NCBI RefSeq assembly: GCF_017921835.1
Contig: NZ_JAGEMN010000001.1
Location: 613,874 to 677,873, forward strand
Origin: Sporosarcina sp. 6E9
GTDB lineage: Bacteria; Bacillota; Bacilli; Bacillales_A; Planococcaceae
DNA: 64,000 nucleotides
Direction: 5' to 3'
The notes under the pieces are model-generated. The model did not search any database and had not been told where the DNA came from. It saw nothing but the letters and a program-made list of their open reading frames with translations. Each line of letters opens with the position of its first letter. Within the stretch, counting starts at the first letter, position 1. Position numbers and translations under genes: made by a program. Below are positions 7,772 through 17,020 of this stretch, piece by piece.

Positions 7772-8050
7772 AGGACAATAATTGTTTCGTTAACCGCCAG
7801 AGAACGGGGACATTGAGGGAAAGATTGAATTGTATCTTTCCGAATTTGGCTGGAAGCCCTGTAGGTGTGACGCACAATTTACCACCTTTGAGCAGCATTG
7901 GCGAACTTACAGTAGCCAATGACGGATCCGGCCCGTTAGCCGAAGCAGAGCTTCTTTAATGGCAGAGTTTAATCTGTTCATTAAGAGAAGAAGGGTGGAA
8001 CCACGAGCTAAAGCTTCGTCCCTTTCCAGGGATGGGGCTTTTTTTGTTTT
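7772..8050 (+). promoter_or_regulatory. T-box leader of thrS (threonine-responsive)
   Basis: T-box RNAs bind uncharged tRNA and prevent premature termination upstream of aminoacyl-tRNA synthetase genes. The invariant T-box sequence AGGGTGGAACCACG is at 7992-8005. The terminator follows: stem 8011-8023 with 8028-8040 (13 bp counting G-U pairs), loop TTCC, then a T-run. Stem I lies in the upstream 200 nt. A threonine ACC codon at 7881-7883 on the 3' side of the stem I region is the plausible specifier, but I have not folded the RNA. Location directly before thrS supports the tRNA-Thr assignment. Confidence 0.9.
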
Positions 8051-8074
8051 TTAATTTAAAAGGAGTGTTTGAAA

Positions 8075-10006
8075 ATGTCAAATGAAATTAAACTTCAATT
8101 TCCAGATGGAGCAGTAAAAGAATTTCCAAAAGGTACAACTACGGAAGAGGTCGCGGCATCAATTAGCCCAGGGCTTCGCAGAAATGCGCTTGCGGGAAAG
8201 TTAGACGGTACATTGATTGACTTTAAAACGCCAATTTCAACTGACGGAGAAATTGCGATTATTACACCTGAATCACCAGAAGCATTAGAAATTTTGCGCC
8301 ATAGCTCGGCTCATGTTCTTGCACAAGCAGTAAAACGTCTATTTAAAGATGCAAAGTTCGGTGTGGGTCCAGTAATTGAAAATGGGTTTTACTATGATAT
8401 CGACTCATCCGTTCCAATCACTGCAGATGACTTGCCAGAAATCGAAAAAGAAATGAAGAAAATCGTCAACGAAAATATTGAAATTGTTCGTCGTGATGTT
8501 TCACGTTCAGAAGCAATTGAACTATTTAAAGAAATTGGTGACGAGTACAAATTAGAGTTGATTGAAGCGATACCTGAAAATGAACAAGTATCAATTTATG
8601 AACAAGGTGACTTCGTTGATCTATGTCGCGGTGTGCACCTTCCGTCAACTGCAAAACTAAAAGAATTCAAGCTGCTAAGCATTGCCGGCGCATACTGGCG
8701 CGGTAATTCAGATAATAAAATGCTACAACGTATTTATGGAACTGCTTTTTTCAAAAAAGAAAATCTTAAGGCGCATTTGAAAATGCTTGAAGAGGCTAGA
8801 GAACGAGACCACCGAAAAATAGGTAGAGAACTTGACTTATTTATGAACTCACAAAAAGTTGGGCAAGGACTTCCAATGTGGTTGCCAAAAGGAGCGACTG
8901 TCCGTCGTATCATTGAACGTTATATCGTAGATAAAGAAGAAAGACTGGGTTATGATCATGTCTATACACCAGTTCTTGGTAGTTCCGAACTGTATAAAAC
9001 AAGTGGTCACTGGGATCACTATCAAGATGATATGTTCCCGGTCATGAAGATGGATAATGAAGATTTAGTCCTTCGTCCGATGAACTGCCCGCATCATATG
9101 ATGATTTATAAAAACGGGATTCATTCTTATCGAAACTTGCCACTGCGAATCGCAGAGCTTGGTACAATGCATCGTTATGAAATGTCAGGAGCACTTTCTG
9201 GATTACAACGTGTACGCGGAATGACATTGAATGATGCGCATCTTTTCGTTCGTCCGGATCAAATCCAAGATGAGTTTAAAAAAGTCGTTCAATTAATAAT
9301 CGATGTTTATAAAGACTTTAATATCACAGACTACTCGTTCCGTGTTTCTTATCGTGATCCAGAGGATACAGAGAAATATTTCGATGATGATGCAATGTGG
9401 GAACGCGCACAGGAAATGCTGAAAGAAGCGATGGATGAACTTGATGTTGAGTACATTGAAGTTGAAGGCGAAGCGGCATTTTATGGTCCGAAGTTGGATG
9501 TTCAAGTGAAAACAGCAATTGGTATGGAAGAAACTCTATCCACAGTTCAACTTGATTTCCTTCTACCGGAGCGTTTTGACTTAACTTATATCGGCGAAGA
9601 CGGCAAACAGCACAGACCAGTTGTTATTCACCGTGGTGTTGTCGGAACAATGGAGCGTTTCGTTGCGTACTTAATTGAAGAATATAAAGGCGCATTCCCA
9701 ACGTGGCTCGCACCAGTACAAGTTCAAGTCATTCCAGTTTCACCAAATGCACATTTCGACTATGCGAATGATGTTCGTGAGAAGCTAGTGGAAGCTGGAT
9801 TCCGAGTAGCACTTGATGAGCGGGATGAGAAAATCGGCTATAAAATTCGCGAAGCTCAAATGCAAAAGGTACCGTATATGCTTGTTCTTGGAGATAAAGA
9901 AATTGAATCCGGTGAAGTAAACGTTCGTAAATACGGCGAGAAGCAATCCGAAAGCATGCAGTTTGAAGACTTTATTAAAATAGTATCAGCAGAAGTATCG
10001 AAGTAA
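8075..10006 (+). CDS. thrS: Threonine--tRNA ligase
   Basis: Class II synthetase charging tRNA-Thr. From the N-terminus: TGS domain ([23 protein letters not shown]), second additional/editing domain with [15 protein letters not shown] and the CRGVHLP site, catalytic core with motif 2 ([17 protein letters not shown]) and the zinc-binding RPMNCPHH, and a C-terminal anticodon-binding domain. 643 residues, normal length. ATG 8075 is used because AGGAG lies 9 nt upstream; the in-frame TTG at 8069 is only 3 nt from it. Expression is controlled by the T-box leader just upstream. Confidence 0.97.
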   Translation: MSNEIKLQFPDGAVKEFPKGTTTEEVAASISPGLRRNALAGKLDGTLIDFKTPISTDGEIAIITPESPEALEILRHSSAHVLAQAVKRLFKDAKFGVGPVIENGFYYDIDSSVPITADDLPEIEKEMKKIVNENIEIVRRDVSRSEAIELFKEIGDEYKLELIEAIPENEQVSIYEQGDFVDLCRGVHLPSTAKLKEFKLLSIAGAYWRGNSDNKMLQRIYGTAFFKKENLKAHLKMLEEARERDHRKIGRELDLFMNSQKVGQGLPMWLPKGATVRRIIERYIVDKEERLGYDHVYTPVLGSSELYKTSGHWDHYQDDMFPVMKMDNEDLVLRPMNCPHHMMIYKNGIHSYRNLPLRIAELGTMHRYEMSGALSGLQRVRGMTLNDAHLFVRPDQIQDEFKKVVQLIIDVYKDFNITDYSFRVSYRDPEDTEKYFDDDAMWERAQEMLKEAMDELDVEYIEVEGEAAFYGPKLDVQVKTAIGMEETLSTVQLDFLLPERFDLTYIGEDGKQHRPVVIHRGVVGTMERFVAYLIEEYKGAFPTWLAPVQVQVIPVSPNAHFDYANDVREKLVEAGFRVALDERDEKIGYKIREAQMQKVPYMLVLGDKEIESGEVNVRKYGEKQSESMQFEDFIKIVSAEVSK

Positions 10007-10021
10007 ACTTAAATGTAATGG

Positions 10022-10050
10022 TTGACATCTGTTGTTCAGGATGGTAAGAT
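10022..10050 (+). promoter_or_regulatory. SigA-type promoter of the infC operon
   Basis: TTGACA at 10022-10027 and TAAGAT at 10045-10050 with a 17-nt spacer. It lies 15 nt after the thrS stop and just upstream of the L20 leader. Confidence 0.8.
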
Positions 10051-10059
10051 GATTAAGGT

Positions 10060-10228
10060 AAGTTAATTAATGAATATAGTTTGTGGTATAAGAAGAGGCT
10101 ACCCGCTTCTCACCTGATTGACGCGAAAACGTTGTTAGCAGGTCAGCACATTTATGAAGTATCGTACATGTTGATGTGCGTACACATATGCGGGTAGACA
10201 AATCCAATTTGTCTACTCGCTTTTTTAT
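10060..10228 (+). promoter_or_regulatory. L20 leader (autoregulatory mRNA element) with terminator
   Basis: In Bacillales, ribosomal protein L20 binds the infC leader and promotes termination, limiting infC-rpmI-rplT expression. Here the leader contains GAGGCTACCCGCTTCTCACC followed by conserved-looking helices around 10105-10150 and ends in a strong terminator: 10190-10203 pairs with 10207-10220 (14 bp, loop CCA), then six T. The upstream CTACCCGC near 10100 is complementary to the terminator's GCGGGTAG 5' arm and could form the alternative antiterminator. Assignment is by position and terminator design. Confidence 0.8.
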
Positions 10229-10295
10229 TTCCTATACAGTTGGTTATATCCAAACTATCTATTCTTGAGACAAGTTTACCCGGAGGTGGATTACT

Positions 10296-10811
10296 ATTAG
10301 CAAAGACATGAACGTAAATCAGGGCATACGTGCCCGCGAGGTTCGTCTGATTGATCATAATGGCGAACAGCTTGGAATCAAAACTCGTAACGAAGCACTG
10401 GAAATTGCAACGCGTGTTAACTTGGACTTAGTTCTCGTAGCACCGAAAGCAAAACCGCCAGTTGCTAGAATTATGGACCATGGAAAGTTCAAGTTTGAGC
10501 AACAAAAGAAAGAACGTGAAGTACGAAGAAATCAGAAAGTTATTCTTCTCAAGGAAGTGCGATTAAGCCCGACTATTGATGAACATGACTTTCAAACGAA
10601 ACTTCGTAACGCAATTCGTTTCCTAGAAAATGGGGACAAAGTAAAAGCATCGATTCGTTTTAGAGGACGTGCGATTACGCATAAGGAAATCGGGCAACGA
10701 GTACTTGACCGGTTTGCTGAAGAATGTAAAGAGTTAGCAACAATTGAACAGAGACCGAAGATGGAAGGCCGAAGCATGTTCTTAGTGCTTGCACCGACTG
10801 TCGAGAAATAA
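10296..10811 (+). CDS. infC: Translation initiation factor IF-3 (AUU start)
   Basis: IF-3 keeps 30S subunits free and checks initiator tRNA pairing. The N-terminal domain ([22 protein letters not shown]), the linker with EVRRNQKV and the C-terminal RNA-binding domain (VKEVRLSP-like [15 protein letters not shown] ... [21 protein letters not shown]) are all present. The start is ATT 10296, 8 nt after GGAGGT (10282-10287). The first ATG (10308) lies 20 nt from that site and would drop the SKD segment. IF-3 discriminates against AUU, so this start allows autoregulation, as known in Bacillus and E. coli. 171 residues. Confidence 0.95.
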   Translation: MSKDMNVNQGIRAREVRLIDHNGEQLGIKTRNEALEIATRVNLDLVLVAPKAKPPVARIMDHGKFKFEQQKKEREVRRNQKVILLKEVRLSPTIDEHDFQTKLRNAIRFLENGDKVKASIRFRGRAITHKEIGQRVLDRFAEECKELATIEQRPKMEGRSMFLVLAPTVEK

Positions 10812-10842
10812 GGTACAATGAAAGATTTAGGAGGAACCATTT

Positions 10843-11043
10843 ATGGCTAAGATGAAAACACATAGTGGATCAGCAAAACGTTTCAAAAAGACAGGCACTG
10901 GAAAAGTAAAACGTGGCCGTGCTTACACAAGTCACCTTTTTGCAAACAAAACGACAAAAGCAAAACGTCACCTGCGTAAAGCTTCACTTGTTTCTTCAGG
11001 AGACTACAAACGCATTCGTGAAATGATCACATACCTAAAATAA
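10843..11043 (+). CDS. rpmI: 50S ribosomal protein L35
   Basis: A 66-residue, very basic protein of the large subunit. The sequence [21 protein letters not shown] is the family signature. ATG follows TTAGGAGGA. It lies 31 nt after infC and before rplT, the universal infC-rpmI-rplT order, under L20 control. Confidence 0.97.
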   Translation: MAKMKTHSGSAKRFKKTGTGKVKRGRAYTSHLFANKTTKAKRHLRKASLVSSGDYKRIREMITYLK

Positions 11044-11085
11044 TAAAAATACTAAATTCGAACAGAAAAGCAGGAGGTTATTACT

Positions 11086-11445
11086 ATGCCACGTGTAAAA
11101 AGTGGAGTAGAAAGACGTAAACGCCGTAATCGCGTTTTAAAATTAGCAAAAGGTTACTATGGTTCTAAACATAGACTTTATAGAACAGCAAACGAACAAG
11201 TAATGAGATCATTTAACTACGCATACAGAGACCGTCGTCAGAGAAAACGTGATTTCCGTAAACTATGGATTACACGTATTAACGCGGCTGCTCGTATGAA
11301 TGGTCTTTCATACAGCAATATGATGCACGGCTTAAAAGTAGCTGGAATTGACATCAACCGTAAAATGCTTGCTGACCTTGCAGTGTCTGACGCACAAGCG
11401 TTCACTCAACTTGCAGATGCAGCGAAAAAAGCAGTTGCAAAATAA
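11086..11445 (+). CDS. rplT: 50S ribosomal protein L20
   Basis: A 119-residue, helix-rich 23S rRNA-binding protein essential for early large-subunit assembly and the repressor of its own operon through the leader at 10060-10228. [20 protein letters not shown] and the [21 protein letters not shown] block are diagnostic. Ribosome site CAGGAGG, 9 nt from ATG. A terminator follows the stop. Confidence 0.97.
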   Translation: MPRVKSGVERRKRRNRVLKLAKGYYGSKHRLYRTANEQVMRSFNYAYRDRRQRKRDFRKLWITRINAAARMNGLSYSNMMHGLKVAGIDINRKMLADLAVSDAQAFTQLADAAKKAVAK

Positions 11446-11457
11446 GTAATGAAAACT

Positions 11458-11505
11458 AAACCGCCTGATCGCTTGAAGAAATTCAAGTGTAGGCGGTTTT
11501 TGATT
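11458..11505 (+). terminator. Terminator of the infC-rpmI-rplT operon
   Basis: AAACCGCCT (11458-11466) pairs with AGGCGGTTT (11491-11499). An inner CTTGAA/TTCAAG helix extends the stem, and a T-run follows. Confidence 0.85.
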
Positions 11506-11561
11506 TTTAATTCCCCAATGGGATAATTTAAGTGTAAACTATAGGAAAGGGGGAAGTGCGA

Positions 11562-11852
11562 ATGCAAACAGTGGCACTCATTTGTATTGCAGTTATGTCG
11601 GTTTGGACGTTCGCGGCGATGGGTTACGACAAACGCCAATCGAAGAGAAAAGGACAGCGGGTTCCTGAAAAAAACTTGTGGTTGCTTGCGATGCTTGGCG
11701 GAGGAATCGGTGCTTATTTTGGCATGCAACTGTTCCGCCATAAAACTAGACACACATCATTTCGAATCGGCTTTCTAATGTTAGCGATTCTTTATGGGGT
11801 GCTAATACTTTATTTATTTGGCGTGACGCTACCGACTACTTCTTTTGTATAA
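11562..11852 (+). CDS. ysdA: DUF1294 membrane protein (YsdA)
   Basis: A small polytopic membrane protein (96 residues) of the DUF1294 family, function unknown. It has a hydrophobic N-terminus (TVALICIAVMSVWTFAAMGYDK), the family motif with Gly-rich LLAMLGGGIGAYFGMQLFRHKT, and a last transmembrane helix. ATG 11562 is chosen over GTG 11556 because the AAGGGGG site is 8-9 nt from the ATG. In B. subtilis ysdA directly follows rplT, so the placement supports the name. Confidence 0.85.
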   Translation: MQTVALICIAVMSVWTFAAMGYDKRQSKRKGQRVPEKNLWLLAMLGGGIGAYFGMQLFRHKTRHTSFRIGFLMLAILYGVLILYLFGVTLPTTSFV

Positions 11853-11890
11853 AAAAACTGTCAAAGAATGCAGGTAGCATGCCTGACAGC
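11851..11890 (-). terminator. Terminator of ysdB (reverse strand)
   Basis: CTGTCA (11858-11863) pairs with TGACAG (11884-11889). Read on the reverse strand the hairpin is followed by seven T. It separates convergent ysdA and ysdB. Confidence 0.7.
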
Positions 11891-11901
11891 GTTTAATACG
11901 A

Positions 11902-12279
11902 TTAATTCATTAATTTTTCGATTGGATTTTTCCAACTAATTTTTGCAGTCGGATAATTGGATAGAATTTCAGCTTTTAGGAAGTTAAAATCATCTTTAGT
12001 AAAACCTTGAAGTTTAGCTTCGTTTTTTACCCAAACAAAAATAGAGACAACATCGAATGAGGTTTCTGTCGTACCTAAATATTTTTCACCTTCAAACATT
12101 GCACCTTTATAAGTAATGAAGAAGTTTTTACGCACATTTCTTACATCATCATAGAAATAATAACGTTCCTCTTCATAAGCATCATCCAGTTTACGCTTCG
12201 GGTCGAATAAATAACGAATCCCCCGGTAAAATAAATAAATTATAAATGCAATGATCAAAAAGCGGATCACGAGTCCCAT
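11902..12279 (-). CDS. ysdB: SigW-regulon-type membrane protein YsdB
   Basis: 125 residues: one N-terminal membrane helix (about 3-21), a basic PKRKL stretch, then a cytoplasmic domain with NFFITYKGAMFEGEKYLGTTE and VVSIFVW. This agrees with what I recall of B. subtilis YsdB, a SigW-dependent protein of unknown function encoded beside ysdA. ATG 12279 is used because GGGGG precedes it by 6 nt; the longer in-frame version translates the ribosome site itself. Convergent with ysdA here. Confidence 0.75.
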   Translation of the reverse strand: MGLVIRFLIIAFIIYLFYRGIRYLFDPKRKLDDAYEEERYYFYDDVRNVRKNFFITYKGAMFEGEKYLGTTETSFDVVSIFVWVKNEAKLQGFTKDDFNFLKAEILSNYPTAKISWKNPIEKLMN

Positions 12280-12371
12280 ATAGATCCCCCTTATCAAATA
12301 TATACTTCTCTTCTATACGATTAACTCTGCAAAAAGTTTCACTTTAATTAAAATAAATCGGAGGTTTTTTC

Positions 12372-12857
12372 ATGAAACTGACAAAACTATTTGAAATGCA
12401 AACAGAATTAGACGCGTTTATACAAAAACAACGGGTTACAAACGAAAATGTCTTTCAATCAAAAGGTCTTGCGCTTCTTGTAGAACTTGCAGAATTGGCA
12501 AATGAAACGCGGAGTTTTAAATTTTGGAGTACAAAAGGTCCATCTGATATAGAAGTTATCCTTGAAGAATATGTCGATTCGATTCATTTTTTATTATCAC
12601 TTGGCATTGAACTAGGCTTCGAAAAAATGACTAATTGGCCTGAAGGAAAAGTCGAAGGCGAACTAACTGAATTATTTTTGAAAACGACAGAGTCGATTAC
12701 ATACTTTTTAAAGGAACTCACTTTGGAATCATATCGCAATGTATGGGTTCATTATGGCTCTATTGCGGATAAACTAGGCTTTACACATGATGCTATTATC
12801 CAAGCTTATATCATGAAAAATGAGGAAAATTATAAACGCCAAAAAGTAGGCTATTAA
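12372..12857 (+). CDS. Dimeric dUTP diphosphatase (all-alpha, MazG-like)
   Basis: Hydrolyses dUTP to dUMP, keeping uracil out of DNA and feeding thymidylate synthesis. The all-alpha dUTPase_2 family is recognised by its metal-binding E-x-x-E and E-x-x-D helices: Glu38, Glu41 and Glu45 in VELAELANE, and Glu65, Glu66 and Asp69 in LEEYVDSIHFLLSLG. The basic/aromatic RSFKFW segment after the first helix binds the nucleotide in the family. 161 residues, typical length. ATG follows CGGAGG. It stands alone between divergent ysdB and a phosphoesterase gene 23 nt downstream. Confidence 0.88.
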   Translation: MKLTKLFEMQTELDAFIQKQRVTNENVFQSKGLALLVELAELANETRSFKFWSTKGPSDIEVILEEYVDSIHFLLSLGIELGFEKMTNWPEGKVEGELTELFLKTTESITYFLKELTLESYRNVWVHYGSIADKLGFTHDAIIQAYIMKNEENYKRQKVGY

Positions 12858-12880
12858 ACGCCTGTAGAAAGGATAAAAAA

Positions 12881-13717
12881 ATGCGCAAATTATTGCTAGC
12901 CGTCGTTGCTCTTGGGATTATCGGTTTCATTATCTATAAAGGAAATACAACCGTAGGAACAACAAATTATACGCTGACATCGAAACGACTGCCAGCTAAT
13001 TTTGACGGTTATACAATCATCCAGCTATCCGATTTACATGACGCGATGTTTGGTGAAAATCACGCGGATATTGTGGATGAGGTCGTGAAGATTGCACCTG
13101 ACGCCATCTATATAACTGGTGATTTCATAGATAGAAATCGTTATGACTTAGAGCAAAGTTTGCTTCTTGTTGAGGCGATTAAAGATGTGGCACCCATTTA
13201 TTATGTAACTGGAAACCATGAAATATCTATAAACGATGTTGATAGAATTAAGGGTTCTTTACAAGAGTTAGGCGTTCAAGTTCTGTCCGATGACAGGAAA
13301 ATTATTTCTTCCGCTGAAGGTGAAGTGATGGCAATTGGAGGAATTGAAGATCCGTTAAGCAGTGCGAGTGACGAACAAGTTACAGTAGAACGAGCTGTAG
13401 AGAAGGCATTTGACGAGGTTCCAAAAGAAACTTTTACTATATTGCTATCTCATCGCCCAGAATACTTTGATGTTTATGTGAAAAATGAAGTTGATGTAAC
13501 TTTCAGTGGCCATGCACACGGCGGACAAATTCGAATTCCTGGTATTGGCGGAGTGATTTCACCTGGTCAAGGAATATTTCCTAAGCTGACATCTGGAATC
13601 CATGAAAAAGAAGGCAGCCAACTAGTAGTCAGTCGTGGAATTGGAAATAGTCTTTTTCCAGTTCGAGTATTTAACAAGCCTGAAATTGTTGTCGTGACGT
13701 TAAAAAAAGATTATTAA
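12881..13717 (+). CDS. Membrane-anchored metallophosphoesterase (YkuE/YaeI-like)
   Basis: A calcineurin-type phosphoesterase with an N-terminal membrane anchor (residues 3-19). Metal-ligand motifs run in order: SDLHD (Asp51, His53), TGDFIDR (Asp81), GNHE (Asn112, His113), a His in LLSHRPEYFD, and GHAHGGQIR near the C-terminus. B. subtilis YkuE is the nearest characterised relative, a cell-wall-associated phosphoesterase exported by a Tat system. No twin-arginine pair is visible here, so this one is probably Sec-anchored. It may share a transcript with the dUTPase gene; a strong terminator follows. Confidence 0.85.
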   Translation: MRKLLLAVVALGIIGFIIYKGNTTVGTTNYTLTSKRLPANFDGYTIIQLSDLHDAMFGENHADIVDEVVKIAPDAIYITGDFIDRNRYDLEQSLLLVEAIKDVAPIYYVTGNHEISINDVDRIKGSLQELGVQVLSDDRKIISSAEGEVMAIGGIEDPLSSASDEQVTVERAVEKAFDEVPKETFTILLSHRPEYFDVYVKNEVDVTFSGHAHGGQIRIPGIGGVISPGQGIFPKLTSGIHEKEGSQLVVSRGIGNSLFPVRVFNKPEIVVVTLKKDY

Positions 13718-13720
13718 AGC

Positions 13721-13759
13721 GGCATTAACTTGTTTATTTAGACAAGTTAATGCCTTTTT
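13721..13759 (+). terminator. Terminator after the phosphoesterase gene
   Basis: GGCATTAACTTGT (13721-13733) pairs perfectly with ACAAGTTAATGCC (13742-13754), then TTTTT. Confidence 0.9.
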
Positions 13760-13984
13760 CTATGCCCAATTTTACAAAGTTCAACAAAGGTATATGTTTA
13801 ATTCTAAATTACGTGTCTAATCAGTTTAATTGAGTGAATATTGAATTCTATTGTTCCATTCTTCTTGAAGTCAATTCTTCATATGATGGATGGAAAACTA
13901 AAAATTGAGCACTAAGACGGAGGTGATGTGAAAAATGTAGTGTGTCTGATTGGGAGATTAAATAATGGGGGAGGAGAAAAGTTT

Positions 13985-15727
13985 ATGAATGCAATTGTAC
14001 TAGCGCTAATTGGAATGATTATTTTGGGATTAGGGTATCGTTACTATTCGAAATTTGTGGCAGAAAAAATCTTTCGTCTCGACCCGAATTACATTACGCC
14101 AGCACATCGCTACAAAGACGATGTGGACTTTGTTCCTACAAATAAGTTTGTGTTATGGGGGCACCACTTTACATCTGTCGCGGGTGCCGCGCCGATCGTT
14201 GGTCCTGCAATTGCTGTTTATTGGGGATGGCTACCAGCGTTTCTGTGGGTTATTTTAGGGACAGTGTTTGCAGCAGGAGTCCATGATTTTGGAACACTCG
14301 TATTATCTGTTCGAAATAAAGGACAATCTGTCGGTACATTAGCGCATAGATTGATTGGTCAGCGTGCAAAAATATTATTCTTATTTATCATTTTGATTTT
14401 AGTATTGATGGTCAATGCTGTTTTTGCATGGGTTATTTCAAATTTGTTCATTCAATTCCCGGCAAGTGTACTTCCGGTATTTATACAGATTCCACTAGCT
14501 CTTTGGATTGGCCATATCGTATATAAAAAGAAACAAAAGATGCTTGTACCATCACTAATTGCACTTGCAGTCATGTATATTGCAGCCATATTTTCGAGTC
14601 AATACAGTTTTCTTCAAATTGACTTGGTAAGGTATATGGGCGGTGATGCCGGTACAGGGTTATTTGGACTCGGCGCGGTATCTACGGCTTTCTTCATCTG
14701 GATTGTCGTATTAATGATTTATGTATATATCGCATCGGTTTTACCTGTATGGAAGCTTTTACAACCGCGTGACTTTATAAACTCACATCAGCTAGTTGTT
14801 GGATTAGGAATCTTATATATAGGATTAATATTTGTAAATCCAAAAATTACGGCACCGATAACCAATACAGCAGTAGGCGATGTTTCATGGTTTCCGCTTC
14901 TTTTCATAACGATTGCATGTGGAGCGATTTCAGGTTTTCATGGGCTTGTTTCTTCGGGAACATCCTCCAAACAACTTGATAAAGAAACTGATGCTCGTTT
15001 TGTCGGATATTTGGGTGCGGTAGGTGAAGGCGTATTAGCTTTAATAGCGATTATTGCAGCGATTACATTCTTTCCAAGTAAAGAAGAATTTCTTGCGACG
15101 TATTCAAGTTTCGGTGCTGCAAGTTCGGGTGGACTTGGAGTCTTTATTAAAGGCGCTAGTAATCTAGCATCTGGACTCGGTATCCCGGCAAGTATTTCAA
15201 CAACAATCGTTTCAATCATCGTCGTTAGCTTTGCGGCTACTACGCTTGACTCGTCCCTTCGTTTAATGCGATATATCATTGCGGAACTAGGTGTCGAATA
15301 CAAAATGCCAGTATTGGAGAAAAAACATGTCGCAACATCGCTTGCAGTATTTTCGAGTGCGGCACTGGTATTACTTCCAAAAGGTCCACAAGGGTTAGGT
15401 TCTGGCGGATATCTGCTATGGCCGTTATTTGGAACAGCAAACCAGCTATTGGCGGGGATAAGCTTGTTGCTCATTTCGATCTGGCTGAAGCGACTCGGCA
15501 GGAATTATCTTGTTACCATAATTCCGATGGTATTCGTCATGTTTATGACGCTGTGGGCGATGTTCCAGCAAGTCATTTTCCAATGGTCATGGTTCGGTAG
15601 TAACTCAAATATGTTACTGTTTATCTTTGGTGCAATCATCTTCGTGTTCGCGATTTGGATTATGCTGACCGCATTTTCCGCCCTATCAGGCAAATATGAT
15701 GATAAGATAATAATAGAAGACGAGTGA
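13985..15727 (+). CDS. cstA: CstA family transporter (carbon starvation protein A)
   Basis: CstA-family proteins are large membrane transporters; E. coli BtsT and CstA take up pyruvate, and peptides have also been proposed as substrates. The 580-residue protein has many transmembrane helices. It contains the CstA blocks RLDPNYITPAHRYKDDVDFVP, VAGAAPIVGPAIAVYWGWLPA, HDFGTLVLSVRNKGQSVG and ISGFHGLVSSGTSSKQLDKE. ATG 13985 has GGGGGAGGAG upstream. An in-frame GTG (13928) after GGAGG would add 19 polar residues and is less likely. A hairpin at 15737 separates it from the downstream CC-tail and ArsA-like genes, with which it may work. Confidence 0.93.
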   Translation: MNAIVLALIGMIILGLGYRYYSKFVAEKIFRLDPNYITPAHRYKDDVDFVPTNKFVLWGHHFTSVAGAAPIVGPAIAVYWGWLPAFLWVILGTVFAAGVHDFGTLVLSVRNKGQSVGTLAHRLIGQRAKILFLFIILILVLMVNAVFAWVISNLFIQFPASVLPVFIQIPLALWIGHIVYKKKQKMLVPSLIALAVMYIAAIFSSQYSFLQIDLVRYMGGDAGTGLFGLGAVSTAFFIWIVVLMIYVYIASVLPVWKLLQPRDFINSHQLVVGLGILYIGLIFVNPKITAPITNTAVGDVSWFPLLFITIACGAISGFHGLVSSGTSSKQLDKETDARFVGYLGAVGEGVLALIAIIAAITFFPSKEEFLATYSSFGAASSGGLGVFIKGASNLASGLGIPASISTTIVSIIVVSFAATTLDSSLRLMRYIIAELGVEYKMPVLEKKHVATSLAVFSSAALVLLPKGPQGLGSGGYLLWPLFGTANQLLAGISLLLISIWLKRLGRNYLVTIIPMVFVMFMTLWAMFQQVIFQWSWFGSNSNMLLFIFGAIIFVFAIWIMLTAFSALSGKYDDKIIIEDE

Positions 15728-15736
15728 TTGAAATGG

Positions 15737-15768
15737 GAAGGATCCTGCTATAGCAGGGCTCCTTCTTT
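15737..15768 (+). terminator. Hairpin between cstA and the CC-tail gene
   Basis: GAAGGATCCTGC (15737-15748) pairs with GCAGGGCTCCTTC (15753-15765) around TATA, with one bulge. The following TTCTTTAC is a weak T-run, so it may attenuate or process the transcript rather than end it completely. Confidence 0.6.
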
Positions 15769-15795
15769 ACATATTATCAAAGAGGGGGGAATCAT

Positions 15796-16053
15796 TTGCG
15801 GAGTAAAATGAAAGCGCTTGTGAATTGGTACGAAGAAGTTTTAAGTATGCCGCATCGCCGAGAAGTTGCAAGCGAGTTACGGGATGAGGATGATTTATTT
15901 CTACTACTCTTATATTCTGAAATGATTGGGATTCCGAATCCTGCTTATTATTATACACTTGAGTTGTACCCCTATATGATGGAGAAATTTCATGACTGGC
16001 ATTTACGGATGGGCATGGAAAAATCACCATTATCAGGGTTTCGATGTTGTTGA
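15796..16053 (+). CDS. Cory-CC-star family small protein (ends in Cys-Cys)
   Basis: An 85-residue protein from TTG 15796, with AGAGGGGGGA 5-6 nt upstream. It contains PNPAYYYTLELYPYM and ends GFRCC, with the two terminal cysteines being its only cysteines. NCBI calls such proteins cory-CC-star; they lie next to ArsA-type ATPase genes. No reaction is known. The position directly after cstA, and the terminal Cys-Cys, recall the DUF466 partners YjiX/YbdD that follow cstA-type genes in enterobacteria, though the sequences are not obviously homologous. The terminal cysteines suggest metal binding or a redox or thiol contact; this is inference. Confidence 0.8.
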   Translation: MRSKMKALVNWYEEVLSMPHRREVASELRDEDDLFLLLLYSEMIGIPNPAYYYTLELYPYMMEKFHDWHLRMGMEKSPLSGFRCC

Positions 16054-16082
16054 GATAGATTAGGGGGGAGTGGGCTATCACG

Positions 16083-17015
16083 ATGGAAGTCTTAACTAAA
16101 AACATTATTTTTGTAGGTGGTAAGGGAGGCGTAGGAAAATCTACATCAGCTGCTGCAATCGCTTTGCAATCTGCAGAACAAGGATTTAAAACATTGCTCA
16201 TTTCAACAGATCCGGCGCATAATGTCGGGGACATTTTCAGTACGGAAATTGGCGGTAAAACAAAGGAAATTGCCGATAATTTATATGCATTAGAAATAGA
16301 CCCCGAAATCGAAACGGATAATTATATAAAAAGTGTGAAAGAAAATTTACGTGGTGTTGTTCATTCGGGCATGATGGAAGAAGTTCATCGCCAATTGGAC
16401 ACGGCCAAAGCATCACCTGGCGCAGATGAAGCAGCGCTATTTGATAAATTGATTAGTATTATATTAGAAGAACGTGCAAATTTCGATAAGCTCGTTTTCG
16501 ACACCGCGCCAACTGGCCACACCATTCGTTTACTCTCATTACCAGAACTAATGGGTGTATGGATTAAGGGGTTGCTGGACAAGCGAAGAACGACCAATGA
16601 AAATTATTCAAGACTTATCAATGACGGCGAACCAGTTGAGGATCCAATATACGATGTTTTACGCATCAGACAATCGCGGTTTTCAAAAGCGAGAGAAGTA
16701 CTGCTCGATCAGAAGCAAACAGGCTTTATCTTTGTTCTGAACCCAGAACGTTTGCCAATATTGGAAACGAAAAAAGCAATCGAGCTATTAAACAAATACG
16801 ATTTAGTCGTATCTACGTTAATTATTAATAAAGTACTGCCTGAAGAGGCGGATGGTGATTTTATTATGGAGCGGAAAAAACATGAAAAACAATATATTGA
16901 GTTGATAAATGAATCATTTAATAAACAACAACTCATTTTCGTCCCTTTATTCTCACAAGATATCATTAGTGAAAAGCAACTCGCAGCATTCAGTAAATAC
17001 TTTGGAAAAGGATGA
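16083..17015 (+). CDS. ArsA/Get3-like ATPase without cysteines
   Basis: SIMIBI-class ATPase, 310 residues with a single ATPase domain. It has the deviant Walker A GGKGGVGKS (12-20), switch I around STDPAHNVGD (41-50) and switch II DTAPTGH (140-146), all typical of ArsA/Get3. Classical ArsA is a two-domain arsenite-pump subunit with metal-binding cysteines, and Get3 has a zinc CxxC. This protein contains no cysteine at all, and no arsB, arsC or arsR gene lies in the window, so an arsenite role is unlikely. It sits 29 nt after the CC-tail gene and 5 nt before an oxidoreductase gene. Chaperone or client-targeting work with the CC-tail protein and CstA is a hypothesis. Confidence 0.88.
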   Translation: MEVLTKNIIFVGGKGGVGKSTSAAAIALQSAEQGFKTLLISTDPAHNVGDIFSTEIGGKTKEIADNLYALEIDPEIETDNYIKSVKENLRGVVHSGMMEEVHRQLDTAKASPGADEAALFDKLISIILEERANFDKLVFDTAPTGHTIRLLSLPELMGVWIKGLLDKRRTTNENYSRLINDGEPVEDPIYDVLRIRQSRFSKAREVLLDQKQTGFIFVLNPERLPILETKKAIELLNKYDLVVSTLIINKVLPEEADGDFIMERKKHEKQYIELINESFNKQQLIFVPLFSQDIISEKQLAAFSKYFGKG

Positions 17016-17020
17016 TTAAG

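Noticed and set aside
14938-15474. 178-codon reverse-strand open frame inside cstA
   Set aside because: Complement of a transmembrane coding region, lacking a start signal; cstA itself is intact.
16083-17015. Arsenite-pump ATPase ArsA
   Set aside because: Single domain, no cysteine for As(III) binding, and no arsB, arsC, arsD or arsR in the window.
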